Part shown: in pieces, positions 1-9,745 of the stretch
How positions within the stretch are numbered: the stretch's first letter is position 1
How the letters are laid out: every line of letters starts with the position of its first letter
NCBI GenBank assembly: GCA_019188255.1
Contig: JAETXT010000010.1
Span: forward strand, 868,001 to 932,000
Direction: 5' to 3'
Length of the DNA: 64,000 nt
Source: Verticillium longisporum
Taxonomy: Eukaryota > Ascomycota > Sordariomycetes > Glomerellales > Plectosphaerellaceae
Position numbers and translations under genes: made by a program
The notes under the pieces: model-generated
The model's input: only the letters and a program-made list of their open reading frames with translations
What the model was told of the DNA's origin: nothing
The model's database searches: none

Positions 1-461
1 GTGACGATGAAGAGGCGCTGGCGACCAAAGAGCTCCGACAGGGGAGCCCATAGGAGGGGGCCGATGGCGAAGCCAAGGACGAACAGAGAGACACCAAGGA
101 TGGCGACAATCTGCGACACGCCAAAGTCATTGATGACGGCGCGGACACCGCCTGAGTATGCTGAGCTGGCAAAAGCAACGGCTAATGTAGCAACGGCGTT
201 GACCACAGTGATGGACCACTTCTTGGTCTGGCTGAAGGTCATGGGGTTGCGAACATCTTCGGGGAGGAAGTCAACGAGGTAGGGAGACTCGGCAGTGCCC
301 TCGCCGGGGTACGTGTGGTTGAGGACTTCGGGGATGACGCCGGCCTGGTCATACAGGAGCTTGAAGTGACCCTCCTTGGTCCTCGCAGGCTGGGCCTCAA
401 TATCGAGGTCAGGGGTGGTCGCTGTGACAGACGATGCTGATGAGCTTGGTGCTGTCGCCAT
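1..461 (-). CDS. MFS multidrug/polyamine-type transporter, N-terminal part (runs off window)
   Basis: The minus strand is open without interruption from an ATG at 459-461 to the window edge, giving the first 153 residues. A hydrophilic acidic N-terminus of about 75 residues is followed by a segment reading NPMTFSQTKKW, which precedes TM1 in fungal DHA1 drug:H+ antiporters. Two hydrophobic helices follow, then the loop motif PLSELFGRQR, matching the MFS loop 2-3 signature G-x-x-x-D/E-R-x-G-R-R/Q. The protein is expected in the plasma membrane, exporting drugs or polyamines. The family is clear; the substrate cannot be told from the N-terminal third. No intron is needed in the visible part. Confidence 0.9.
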   Translation of the reverse strand, partial: MATAPSSSASSVTATTPDLDIEAQPARTKEGHFKLLYDQAGVIPEVLNHTYPGEGTAESPYLVDFLPEDVRNPMTFSQTKKWSITVVNAVATLAVAFASSAYSGGVRAVINDFGVSQIVAILGVSLFVLGFAIGPLLWAPLSELFGRQRLFIV

Positions 462-662
462 GGTGTGATGTGAGGTGGCGAGCATGCGCCTCGAGACGAT
501 TGGTTGTGTTGTCTGAATGGGTCAGGTGAGGGACAACAAACAACAACAGATCGGGGACCTGATCTGATCGAATCTGAATCGGAAGTCTCGTGGCGTTGAT
601 TGATGGTGGAAGGAAGATCTAGAATTCGGGACTATGGTCCATGGGCTTGGGAACCGCAGATC

Positions 663-668
663 TATATA
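663..668 (-). promoter_or_regulatory. Possible TATA box of the MFS transporter
   Basis: TATATA lies about 200 bp upstream of the transporter ATG on the minus strand. Position and motif fit a core promoter, but nothing else confirms it. Confidence 0.35.
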
Positions 669-2601
669 ACGCAGCTCAGTGGATGCAGATTTCTAATACG
701 GACTTGTACTGGTCCCCGTCCGGTTCATCTCCTATCACCAACCCAACGAACGGGGGCCCTGTCCCACTCGGCCGAACCGTGAACAAGGCAATAAGAGGGG
801 CCTTTGACGGGGCGTTACGCTTGTTATGTCCGCGGCCCGTCTGGCAGCGCGCCACTTCGTTGGCTGAGACGGGCAAAACCCATCGGAGGGTCGGCGGCGG
901 GATTCTAGCCGACTGCTTGGTCGGCACCTCGGCAGGGCTGATGGGGGACATCGAAGAAGCTAGAACCCTTGCAGAATGGTACATGCGCTATGACTCGCTG
1001 GCATGTCCGGCGTGTTTTGGCCAGCTAGGTGTGATCTGCGAAAGCTTGAGATACGTTATTCTCGTTATAGTCTGGGACGGCCCAGGGTTTGGGAGCGGAT
1101 TTGGCGTCAGATCCCGGCCGAGGCAACGTGCTTATGGGGCCCCCTAGTGCTGAGCAAAGCGCTCCCTGTCGCCCAAATGCTGTGAGGGCTGCGGAGCCGG
1201 ATTGTCGGCGAGTTTCTCGTAGCAGCAATTCCGTACCGGGGATTGCGCTTGCCAACTCCGGCCCATATCGACCCTGAGTTGTCTGTGAGTGTTCACCGGG
1301 AAAGAAAACAGCCGAATGGTGAACACAAGTAATGCAAGACATGACGCGTTCATGAGTGATGTCGCCAGTCCAGGCCGCTAGGTGTCCCGCTTCGTATTGG
1401 AGCGTCTTCAAGCGATCGTCGGCCGCGGGTGCTCATCCGTTTCGGTGGACAGCGGTGCCACATGGACAAACTCATGTCGAAGCAGTTGAGACAATCAGAT
1501 AACGTGCCGACCACGAGCAGGTCGAGATCAGACAGCCGGGCCTCTTGAGAAATGGTCTCGAAGATGCCAAGCCGGCCCCTAATTGTTGCCCAGCAGTACA
1601 GAATCGAACAACAACCATGCCTCGGTCCAGTGTGAGTGGATCCTATCGGACCCTGGCAACCCTGGCCAAGAAAAGAAAGTATGTACCATGTAGATACACC
1701 TTCAGCTTGGTCAAAGGTGGGGGCTTGCTCACGCTGGCCCTTTGCCAGCACAGTAATGGCACGCAAATTGATAAGAAGATGAGTTGTCGCCCCTCGGATG
1801 AAGAAGAAGAAGAAAAATTTGTGCGAGCCTCGCGCCCAGAAGCCTGACAACAGGCCGGATAATTGGGGCCGGAGAAGCTCGTGCCCCGATTTGTGGATCC
1901 TCACTGCCCTTTGGACCTTCCCAAGCTTCCCAGGACGAGGTTGCCCCTTCTTCGCCGGCCGGCCTTCCCCTGTGCCTCGGTATGACGTCATGGCGCTCTT
2001 GTTCCTGCCCGGTTCCGGATAGCATCTTGCCTTCACCATGTCCAAGATTGTAGCGCTAGACTTTTCAAGCAGTCCTGATAATTATTCGGGACATTCTAGA
2101 ACGTCGGTATATTCCATCCAGTTAGATCACCACATGCTACAACACCCCATGACGTACCGCACACTAATCAAAGGACGACGACGAATCTCCGAAGACTGTG
2201 GAGCTTCTGCTGTAAGGCCTCACGGCAATCAAAGCACGACAGGGTTGATCTTTCCCAATCTTTCATCCACGCCACTCCCTGTGCTCAGCGCTGTTGACCC
2301 TGGCTATACTCGGCATGATGAAGGATGCCGCCGCTGACGGATGAGTGCACCACATGCCAGCGCACTCCCGTTGCCTGGACGCTAGTTAGGCCATGAACAA
2401 CTCCCTAGGCTTGTTCCAGAAGAAGAATCACAAAATCCGCCGTGATTGCTGACCACACTGGCTTTGTAGCCCTCCAAAAGGGATTCGCGTGTGTCTAGCC
2501 AACATTGCCTCTACTAAAACATTGTTTGCGAAAAACGAACTCCAGCAACGTAAAAAGATAAATTCAACTCCATCAACAGATCAAAATGATTGACTTTGCG
2601 A
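669..2601. other. Gene-free stretch upstream of MFS gene
   Basis: About 1.9 kb between the transporter promoter and tRNA-Thr. Open frames here, including a 231-residue minus frame at 1350-2045, have no recognisable domain and contain a six-Phe run from a GAA-rich tract near 1800. I see no supportable gene. Confidence 0.5.
2583..2586 (-). terminator. Pol III terminator of tRNA-Thr
   Basis: A TTTT run on the minus strand lies about 16 nt past the tRNA 3' end, the usual RNA polymerase III stop signal. Confidence 0.6.
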
Positions 2602-2673
2602 TGCCTCGTACTGGAATCGAACCAGTGATCTCATCATTACTAGTGATGCGCTTTACCACTAAGCCAACGAGGC
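2602..2673 (-). tRNA. tRNA-Thr (anticodon AGT)
   Basis: The minus strand folds as a complete 72-nt cloverleaf without intron. The acceptor stem GCCTCGT pairs fully with ACGAGGC, and the discriminator base is A. The D arm is GCTT/AAGC. The anticodon stem CATCA/TGATG carries loop CTAGTAA with anticodon AGT. The T arm is ACTGG-TTCGATT-CCAGT. Anticodon AGT (read as inosine) decodes ACC/ACT threonine codons. Confidence 0.95.
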
Positions 2674-3418
2674 ATTTTACATGTCGATCGGTTTAGAGAC
2701 AAATCTCATGACCCCAGCAAAACTCGAGTAGTCCTAGCACGAAAGTGCTACCTCACTCGGAGAAGAGAGAACCATGTTCCTGTCTAGCATTATTGCCGGT
2801 TCTTTGAGACTTTTCATGCATGACTCTGTCTTGACTTGGCTACTATGCATTTAAAGTCAAACGTTGCAATTGGGCTGACGTGGCTGAATTGTGGCCTGGA
2901 CAAAAGCTGGCAAGCGTCATGTGATTGACCCTGACCACAAGACAGTCGCAGGCGCAGCCTTTGATCTATGCCTTATTCGATACCTAGGTACGCATGTAAA
3001 CCATGACTCGACCAAGAATTGAAGTGCATCGCATCGTGGGTTGGATATTCTTCCACCACGGAAGACTCACGTACGTTCTTGAAAGACCTGTCCAAGTCAA
3101 GTTGCGCTACCTTTAGCATTTCACTGTCACGCGCATCCATTGTTTAATCCAACGATGTACGAGATGTATTGTCAGAAACTTGGAGCATCAAGTGAAATCC
3201 AAGCTTCACCACCCCTAGCTTTACCACGTTGGCGAGAACCCGGCAAATATGTAGCACACCATACCTAGCTTTCGAGACTTGCTTACACTCTCAGCTGAGA
3301 AGTCTCTTGACCAATGCGCGACCTCCAAACTCAAACTCTTGTGGAAGCACCCAAAGTACGAGCCACTGTTGCGATGTCCGGCTTCATAAGATTGTTTACT
3401 GGTTAGGCGCGAACCCGT
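2674..3418. other. Intergenic, no gene seen
   Basis: About 745 bp between tRNA-Thr and the transporter relic. It holds one CCTAGGTA-type motif near 2981-2990 and no recognisable coding sequence. The transporter homology stops abruptly at about 3419, so this stretch replaced or displaced its 3' half. Confidence 0.5.
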
Positions 3419-4716
3419 GATGGAGTTTCCGCTGAGCTGGCCAAACGCTGCCATACCAAGAACACATATGAGCCTCCGCCTTGCTGAGCGCGTGTTGCCG
3501 AGCTCCCGGTAATCCCACCGTCTTTTGTCGGAAGCATCTTGCTTGATACTGTGCTTCATTTCCTCCATCTGTAGCCGGACCATGGGATGATTTTCCTGTC
3601 CTTCGCCGTGGTACTTAGCGAGCATAGCCCTGGCTTGTTCAATCTTGCCGTTGGCGATGAGCCATCTTGGAGACTCTGGTACAAAGAAAACGCCGACGCC
3701 GACAATGATGGATGAGAAGAGCTGACCCCAGATAGGGATCCGAAAGGCATACGGGTTATCCCACTTTGAGCAGCCAAAGATCGTCCAGCTAGCTACTGTA
3801 GCACCGAGCCACCTTGAGATTATCAGCTTGATTCGCAGTTGTCAAGTTATAGTCTTACTCACAACATGCAGTTATAAAGTCCTGTGTGATATCCTCGCCA
3901 TTTAGGGTGCGACATCTCGCTAACATAATATGCCGCACTGACTAAACAGAAGCTGACGACGAAGCCCAGCATGAATCGACCGCCTATGAACATTTTCAAG
4001 TTGTGGGAAGGGGGTTGAATGCATGTACCCGTGATGATAAGTAGGGCTCCGACGAACATCCCCCATCGTCGTCCAAAGAAGTCGTTTATAGGGCCGTATC
4101 AGGGGACCCTACGGAGTCACCAAGCAGGGGGTCGGTCAGGGGCTAAGGGCTACGAGAAACGTATATATAGGCTGCGGAGGGCCCTCCAGACTACGGAGGG
4201 CCAGAATTCAGATGTATTCCGACCCCCTACCTGTCTTCTATCTGCTGCGGACCACGTGTGGAAGACCTCTTCACTCTGCTCTAACCAACGCTCTGACAGG
4301 CCGGTAAACGGGATGGCACAGATTGAACCAATACTGTAAACAGCAAAGATAAAACCAGTTTGCGATCCTACAGGCAAACTGAGGGGGAGCTATCAGTAGT
4401 GAGCATGAATATAACGCTGAGTATGTGCTGACTTACGTATCGAAATAGTTTTGCTACTTTTCATAGCATTGAGACCCCACATTAAGGGCCCATCGCATCC
4501 GTCGAGACACCCGCAGAAGTAAGTAATAAGAAGACAGCCATAGAGCCTGAACGTAGACTTCGTCCATGGGCTGCAGACCACCTCAGCGGCACGCTCAGCG
4601 ATGTTGTGGATGGCTTCGTCATTGACAAATTCGACGCGAGTCACATCCTCCAACGACTTAGTTCTGTCTCCCTTGAGGTCCTTAGACCTGAAGTCACCCT
4701 GAGAAGGGTTTCTCAT
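3419..4716 (-). pseudogene. MFS sugar (lactose/hexose permease-like) transporter, interrupted and truncated
   Basis: Reading from 4716 downward, the protein opens with a hydrophilic head and the permease segment PWTKSTFRLYGCLL. It continues with GFIFAVYSIGS, then NDFFGRRWGMFVGA (loop 2-3 signature), and later PESPRWL, a classic sugar-porter motif. It stops at FGQLSGNSI near 3419. About the last 200-230 residues of a normal 500-plus residue permease are missing. Two introns are readable (4379-4436 and 3813-3862). Damage seen: a one-base frameshift near 4453-4460 before intron 1, a 202-bp insertion at 4097-4298, and loss of the 3' half. If the insert and one copy of the target duplication are removed, the frame across the site is continuous, so the gene was coding there before the insertion. 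It is not expected to make a working transporter. Confidence 0.85.
4097..4298 (-). mobile_element. Solo LTR (202 bp) of a retrotransposon
   Basis: The insertion sits inside the sugar-transporter relic and is flanked by a perfect 5-bp direct repeat GGCCG (4092-4096 and 4299-4303), the target duplication size typical of LTR retrotransposons. On the minus strand it begins TGTCAG and ends CTGATA. This is a TG...CA-type terminus with one C-to-T change in a CpA context. A TATA-like core (TATATATA, 4161-4169) lies inside. No internal coding region is present, so this fits a single LTR left after LTR-LTR recombination. A small MITE is less likely, because the ends are only 6 bp of inverted repeat. 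Confidence 0.75.
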
Positions 4717-4800
4717 TGTGCAATAACGAAAGGCTGGCTACATAAGAAGAATATCTTTACGCATACGAGAAAAGTGCTATTAAAGCTGTTAAATTTCCAG

Positions 4801-5155
4801 TGAAAGGTACGACCCGGCTGCCTTAGCGCGATCCATGAAGTCCTTTTCAAACTGTTCTGCTATGTGGCAGCCCTTTCCGAAGTAGATCAAGCCTCCGCCG
4901 TCGATTTTGATGTCGCCAATCGGGACCCAGGCTGTGATGATTGTGTCTTCGCCGTGGCGGAGGAATTTCTGGTCATAGTGAACGCCGATGGCTTTGTTCT
5001 GAGGCATGTTGCTGCGGAGGATGGTCCTTCGGATGCTGAGTGTACTATCACCCCAGCCCGTCATCTCCGCCACGAACTTCAGGAGGGCTGGATGCTGGCA
5101 CAGGTCTTCCTTGTACCAATCTTCATGATGTGCTTGACAACGGCGGTGATGTGTC
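4801..5155 (-). pseudogene. Phytanoyl-CoA dioxygenase (PhyH)-like fragment
   Basis: The minus frame reads HEDWYKEDLCQHPALLKFV, then an iron-binding H-x-D in GVHYDQKFLRHGED, then AWVPIGDI and a distal KGCHIAEQF. This order matches Fe(II)/2-oxoglutarate dioxygenases of the phytanoyl-CoA family. Only about 115 residues remain of a family normally about 280-350 long. The N-terminal part is cut where a GH5 fragment on the other strand begins, and the C-terminus ends at a stop near 4789. No start codon context or second half is found nearby. I take it as a non-functional fragment. Confidence 0.65.
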
Positions 5156-5175
5156 GATCAAGGAGACCATGACTC

Positions 5176-5812
5176 GTGTGCTCGGCGAAGAACTCGCTGT
5201 TGACGTTTGTCTGCGATATTCTGAAACACAATCTCTCCTTCACCGAAGAGACGACACGTCTCGAGGTGTGGGACGCCGTCGCCGCAGAGCTCCAGCAGGC
5301 GGGGCTGCACATGATCGTCAACTCGGCCGCCAACGATACCTACGGCTGGTCGCGCTGCTACGACGAGATGACCGACGACGACGAGATGACCGACGCCGCC
5401 GCCATCGTCAACGCCGCCGATCCCGATGCTCTTGTCATCTACTCGGGACTCAACTATGACCACAAGCTCAATCCTCTCACGGCCAAGCTCCCCCTGAGCG
5501 AGACGGACCCGCGCTTCTTCGACCTGGCCGATTTTGACTACGCCGACAACATTGTATTTGAGCTGCACACCTACGATAACTGGATGACCAACTGCACCTT
5601 CTTCCAGAGCAAGCTGTGTAGCCGTGGCTTCCATGCGCTGGACATGTCTGCCGAGAGTACAAGCCGCAACATTTTTCGCCCGTGTTCTTCTCGGAATCCG
5701 GCTTCGCGCAAAATGGTACAGACTACCTTGGTGTGTATGCCCAGTGCCTGAAAGACTTCACCGGCGACAAGCGCATCGGTGCTGCTAGTCGTATCAAGGG
5801 ACCTATCGGATG
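5176..5812 (+). pseudogene. Glycoside hydrolase family 5 (cellulase-like) fragment
   Basis: The plus frame begins to resemble fungal GH5 near TRLEVWDAVAAELQQAGL. It then jumps over a missing block into DALVIYSGLNYDHKL and NIVFELHTYDNW, and continues in a shifted frame as PVFFSESGFAQNGTDYLG near 5677, which carries the family's catalytic-nucleophile glutamate region. The signal peptide, the N-terminal strands and the acid/base region are gone. A 15-bp block coding DEMTD is tandemly duplicated near 5365-5395. Internal deletion plus frameshift mean it is a relic. It abuts the PhyH fragment on the opposite strand. Confidence 0.7.
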
Positions 5813-6130
5813 GCTGCAGTGAACAATTGGGGGTTCTTACCACATGAGGCAGGGAGTGCTCAAGGCATGGCAGATTCCAATGGTGAAAGCGGTGCGAGCA
5901 GCACTTCCTAATTGATGTCTGTCGCAAGTGGCAGGTCTTGTTAAAGCTGGGCCCATATTGATGGCTATCCTATTGTAAATGTTAATACGACGCGGATGAA
6001 GACGTCAAACATACTCACCAGTATGTGTTCCCTAGGGACTCAACAATGTGGGCCGCGGCGCATTGTCATCCTAGGTGATGATTGTAGATCCAGCATCCCA
6101 GTTTCATAAATCGTGCCGCCATTCTTCATA

Positions 6131-7808
6131 TTACATGAGAAACAGAGGTGCATCCGCAAAGATTTCATCCCACTGATGATGCAGCTCCAGCTCCATCTCT
6201 CTGTTCTCAAACCGAGTCCAAGTCTTTTCCAACAAATCGGCCGCCTCATGCATGGCCGACACTCCGAGGTCCACGGTCAAGATTCTCAAGTTACTGCAGA
6301 GAAAGACCAGCTCTGCGTGGTCGGAGAGAACGATGGCCTCCAACCCTGCCATTAACATCGACCAGAGGATGAATTTGTAATGTGAGCCCTTCTTCTGCCG
6401 TCGTTCGAAAAGATCATGGATGGCTGTCGTCAACGTTGCATAAGCCCATGATCTCGCTGCTGCCCATGTGCCGGCTTCTGTACCGCCAACTCGCTCATCG
6501 GGAGGGATGCTCCATATCAGATAGAGAACGGTGGCTGATTGAAATGACTGGGCGAGGGCTGTCCAGCTGTCAAGGTTGTTCACGTCTCGAAGCGGATTTG
6601 GCGTTGGGCTCGGGTTGGTCTCAGCAAGAGCCGCCATTGCTTCCACTGCCCAAATTGCGGGTGAAAAAGCTCGAGCATACTCGAGAATGCCAGATGCAGA
6701 GGTTTCAATGCCCTCGCAAATCTCTAGTGTATCGTTCGTCGCTCGGGCTCTGTGGATGTTGACACTGATTGCAGTGATGATCATCTCCTTGGGCACTGGG
6801 GTGAAGGAGTCAAAGCTGAAGATCTGGAGGCGGTCAATCTCGTCGAGATAGGTGCTATGGTAAGAGACAGTCGATGGAGAGAGATGCTTCGACGGTGAAG
6901 TGGTCGTGCTGTAGATGTCCGCCATCACGAGGTTAAAGTAGCCAAAGCCACATGATCGCGGGAGATCAAGGTCCGTGTGACGCCAGAAGTCGATGAGCGC
7001 TTTGGCGCCCTGGAGGTGGGCATGCCATCTGCCATAGGCACTCTCCATGATATTCACCGACAAGAACAGGGCCAGATTTCCAATGATACGTGGGTCAGGC
7101 TCTGCCGCGGTCACCTTTTCGATCTGACCCTGCATCGAATGCGCCGCAGATGCTTGATGGTGATGAAGCATGGCGAGATTCAACGCCCCTGGATCATTCT
7201 TTGCCATGGGATGAGATGGCAATTTGACGGAATCTACAAACGCCTGAGGCGCTCGCTGGATCGCCTTGTGCATGGCAACGATACAGACGTAGAGATGCCG
7301 GCCAGTCAGGGCGAGTTCTTGCCAGTCGGAAACCGTGATGAAGCCGAATGTGGACTCGAGGGCGGAGAGGTCCGGGCTAATTCTGGCATTATCTGCGGCG
7401 ACAATCAGGACAGGTTCTGTTTTACAAGCTTGGGACTTTTGGATGGATCTTGCAGTAAGTGATTGTGTCCATAACTATGCTCAGAGGAGCGACGTCGTCC
7501 CTTCTACCGTAGCTTCTGGAAGGGTATCGTAACTGGTGGACCAGGGCCACGGGAGACGGCACGGGCTTGTTGTTTTCGCATTTTTGGCTTTCATCCCGGG
7601 CTGTTGATGACTTGAAGCGAATAACAGGCTGGGATGTCGTCGGTTGCGCAGCAGTCGAGACGCGTGGCGGGCGCCATCTGATGGGTCTGGTGGAGGAGTA
7701 CCCTGGGCAGTTGATGCCCTTCAGGATGCACTTCCCACAGGACGGCTGCTGAGAGTCGCAGCGTATACGCCGGCCGCGGCAAGCCCAGCACTGCTGGTTG
7801 GTATTCAT
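6131..7808 (-). CDS. Zn(II)2Cys6 transcription factor with fungal-specific C-terminal domain
   Basis: The N-terminus has a perfect binuclear zinc cluster CxxC-x6-C-x6-C-x2-C-x6-C at residues 7-34 (C-W-A-C ... C-D-S ... C-G-K-C ... C-P-G-Y), followed by a basic linker. The C-terminal block of about 420 residues is helical and resembles the Fungal_trans_2 regulatory domain. The first frame runs from the ATG at 7808 to a stop at 7422. The downstream frame is open from about 7475 to the stop at 6131, so one short intron is likely between about 7560 and 7460. The acceptor after CATAG near 7474 fits, but the donor is not certain, and a frameshift cannot be excluded. The expected role is nuclear regulation of a metabolic pathway; the target is unknown. 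It sits between sugar-gene relics and the SQR gene. Confidence 0.8.
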
Positions 7809-8377
7809 TGATGGACCTGGCTAGCCGAAGCCGATAGCGCGTCTTCACGATGATTGTGCTGTTGGACGGCGCGTGACAGGACTTGGCACGATCTGGAGGT
7901 CTTTCATGGTTGCCTGGAGGAGAAGGCAGAATTGACAGTGGGGTCGAGGTACCTGATGCTGGCCTGGCAAGGGGTCCGAAGCGCCACGTTAGTAGCCCGG
8001 CAGTTCGCCCTAAGGTGCCCACTAGGTACAAGGTGAGGTACCGTACGGTAGCCATTCCCCCCACCTTATCTGGTGCCCCTCATTCACCGCAAAATGTAGA
8101 TGTCCAGGAATGTGTCAAGCAGCTTCCTCTCCTGGTACCTTACCTGTAGGTACATAGTACTCAATTGAACAATCACTAGTTTCAAATCGCCAGAAAAAGG
8201 AAGACAATTGAAAAGAAAACGGAATGATACGGCACCCTGGCGGAGAAGAATTGGGGCGCCGGGGACTGAATCGTATGTATCTTTCGCTGGAAATTCCTAG
8301 GTATCTAACCGTACAACACGCGTAAACACAGCCTGAAACATTCGGCCACTGACTCAACAGTGATCCATGTGCGCCCG
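7809..8377. other. Intergenic: regulator promoter and SQR 3' flank
   Basis: About 570 bp upstream of the zinc-cluster regulator and downstream of the SQR stop. It has a cluster of GGTACC-type motifs (8034-8046, 8131-8155, 8296-8304). No gene seen. Confidence 0.5.
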
Positions 8378-9745
8378 CTAGTTGAGGAAACCCTTCGGCC
8401 CACCCCAGGTGCCGTTGACCATGTTGTTGAAGTACACCCACGGGAAGAAGTCCTTCTTCAGGTGGTAGAAGGCGCGACGGGGGACCGCCTGATCGAAGCC
8501 AATGAGGTCGCCAAACGTCTCCTTCGGCTGGCCGCCGTACTTGAACTCAGCCAGCAGGACCTTGCCGTACTCGGTCGTGAGCGGGCACGATGTGTAGCCG
8601 TCGTAGACGGCGTCGGGCGCCTTGCCCTCGGTGGTCTGGAGCAGATTGCGCACGAGAACGGGCGCCTCGGCCGTGATGGCGGCTGCCGTCTTGGACGTCG
8701 GCAGGCTAGAGACGTCGCCGGCGGACCAGACGTTGGGGAACTTCTTGTGCTGGGTCGTGCCGTCGTCGACATCGACGTAGCCGGCGCCGTTGGCGAGCGA
8801 GCTGTTCTTGATAAAGGCGTGGGGGCCCATCTTGGGCGTGACGTGCAGGAAGTCAAAGTGCTTCTTGACCTGATCCTGGCCGTCAGGGCGGGCAAAGGTG
8901 GCTGTGTTGCCGTCAATGGCGACGAGGTCGTGCAGGAAGAGTCCCTCGACGTTCCTCTCCTGGCGGAGCGCCTCGAGAGCCGCGGCGTACTTGGGCACGG
9001 CGAACATGCCGCCGAGGCCGCTGGCGAAGCTGATCTTGATGGCGGACGAGGCGGGGTTGCTCGGGTCGTAGAGCCCAACCTGCTTCCAGTGGTCGAGGGC
9101 AAGCCACATGACCTTTTGGGGGGCGCCGGCGCACTTGATGACGCCGGCGGGCTGTGTGAAGATGGCGGCGCCCTTCTGGAGTTTCTGCACAGAGGGGAAG
9201 ACCTTGTCGCAGCTGTCGTAGCCGTAGATGGATGAGACAAGAGCGTCCGGGTTGGCGAGCGCCTCGGGAAGACCCTTGACGCTGCCAAAGTCAACGCTGA
9301 CACCAGAGGCCACAACCAGCTGGTCGTAGCTCAGGGTGCGGCCATCCTGAAGAGTGAGAGAGTTGCTCTCGGGAGAAAATGAGCCCACGCCGTTGTTGTA
9401 GAACTTCAGTTTGGGGTCGATGAGATCGGACAGGCGTCTCCGGAGGTCCTGCTTCGACTTGAGGCCACCACCGACAAGAGTCCAGCCCGGCTGGTAGTGG
9501 TGCCACTTGGCAGGGTCAACAATGGCAATGTCGTCTGGCGAAAAATGACCCGTCCGGAGGAGTTGATGGCTGATGGCCAGACCAGCAGTGCCGGCGCCCA
9601 CTACAACAACCTTGTGGCCGCTGTCCGCAGATGTCACTGGTGCCGCTGCTGTGGCGAGGTAGCGAGTAAGCGATGCGGTGTTCTTAGAAGCCGACAGGCG
9701 TCCCGCGACGCTGGAGGTAGCCCGCAAGGCGCGTCTGCTGAACAT
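8378..9745 (-). CDS. Sulfide:quinone oxidoreductase, mitochondrial
   Basis: A single open frame of 455 residues with no intron. The first 35 residues are rich in Arg, Ser and Ala with no acidic residues, a mitochondrial presequence. The FAD-binding motif VVVGAGTAGL follows at about 46-55, then the family segment YQPGWTLVGGG. Two conserved cysteines appear, in AGVIKCAGAPQK and in GYTSCPLTTEYGK, as expected for the redox-active pair of eukaryotic SQR. The second FAD motif is FPNVWSAGDVSSLPTSK. The C-terminus FYHLKKDFFPWVYFN is the membrane-contact helix region. The enzyme oxidises H2S to persulfide and passes electrons to ubiquinone on the inner mitochondrial membrane (yeast relative Hmt2). A six-G run at 9117-9122 is in correct frame here. 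Confidence 0.96.
   Translation of the reverse strand: MFSRRALRATSSVAGRLSASKNTASLTRYLATAAAPVTSADSGHKVVVVGAGTAGLAISHQLLRTGHFSPDDIAIVDPAKWHHYQPGWTLVGGGLKSKQDLRRRLSDLIDPKLKFYNNGVGSFSPESNSLTLQDGRTLSYDQLVVASGVSVDFGSVKGLPEALANPDALVSSIYGYDSCDKVFPSVQKLQKGAAIFTQPAGVIKCAGAPQKVMWLALDHWKQVGLYDPSNPASSAIKISFASGLGGMFAVPKYAAALEALRQERNVEGLFLHDLVAIDGNTATFARPDGQDQVKKHFDFLHVTPKMGPHAFIKNSSLANGAGYVDVDDGTTQHKKFPNVWSAGDVSSLPTSKTAAAITAEAPVLVRNLLQTTEGKAPDAVYDGYTSCPLTTEYGKVLLAEFKYGGQPKETFGDLIGFDQAVPRRAFYHLKKDFFPWVYFNNMVNGTWGGPKGFLN

Noticed and set aside
1350..2045. 231-residue minus-strand open frame
   Set aside because: No domain, random-like composition, poly-Phe from a GAA tract, and no start or splice context.
8360..9235. 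291-residue plus-strand frame overlapping SQR
   Set aside because: It is the antisense shadow of the SQR coding sequence; Val/Glu/Gly-rich composition mirrors codon bias on the other strand.
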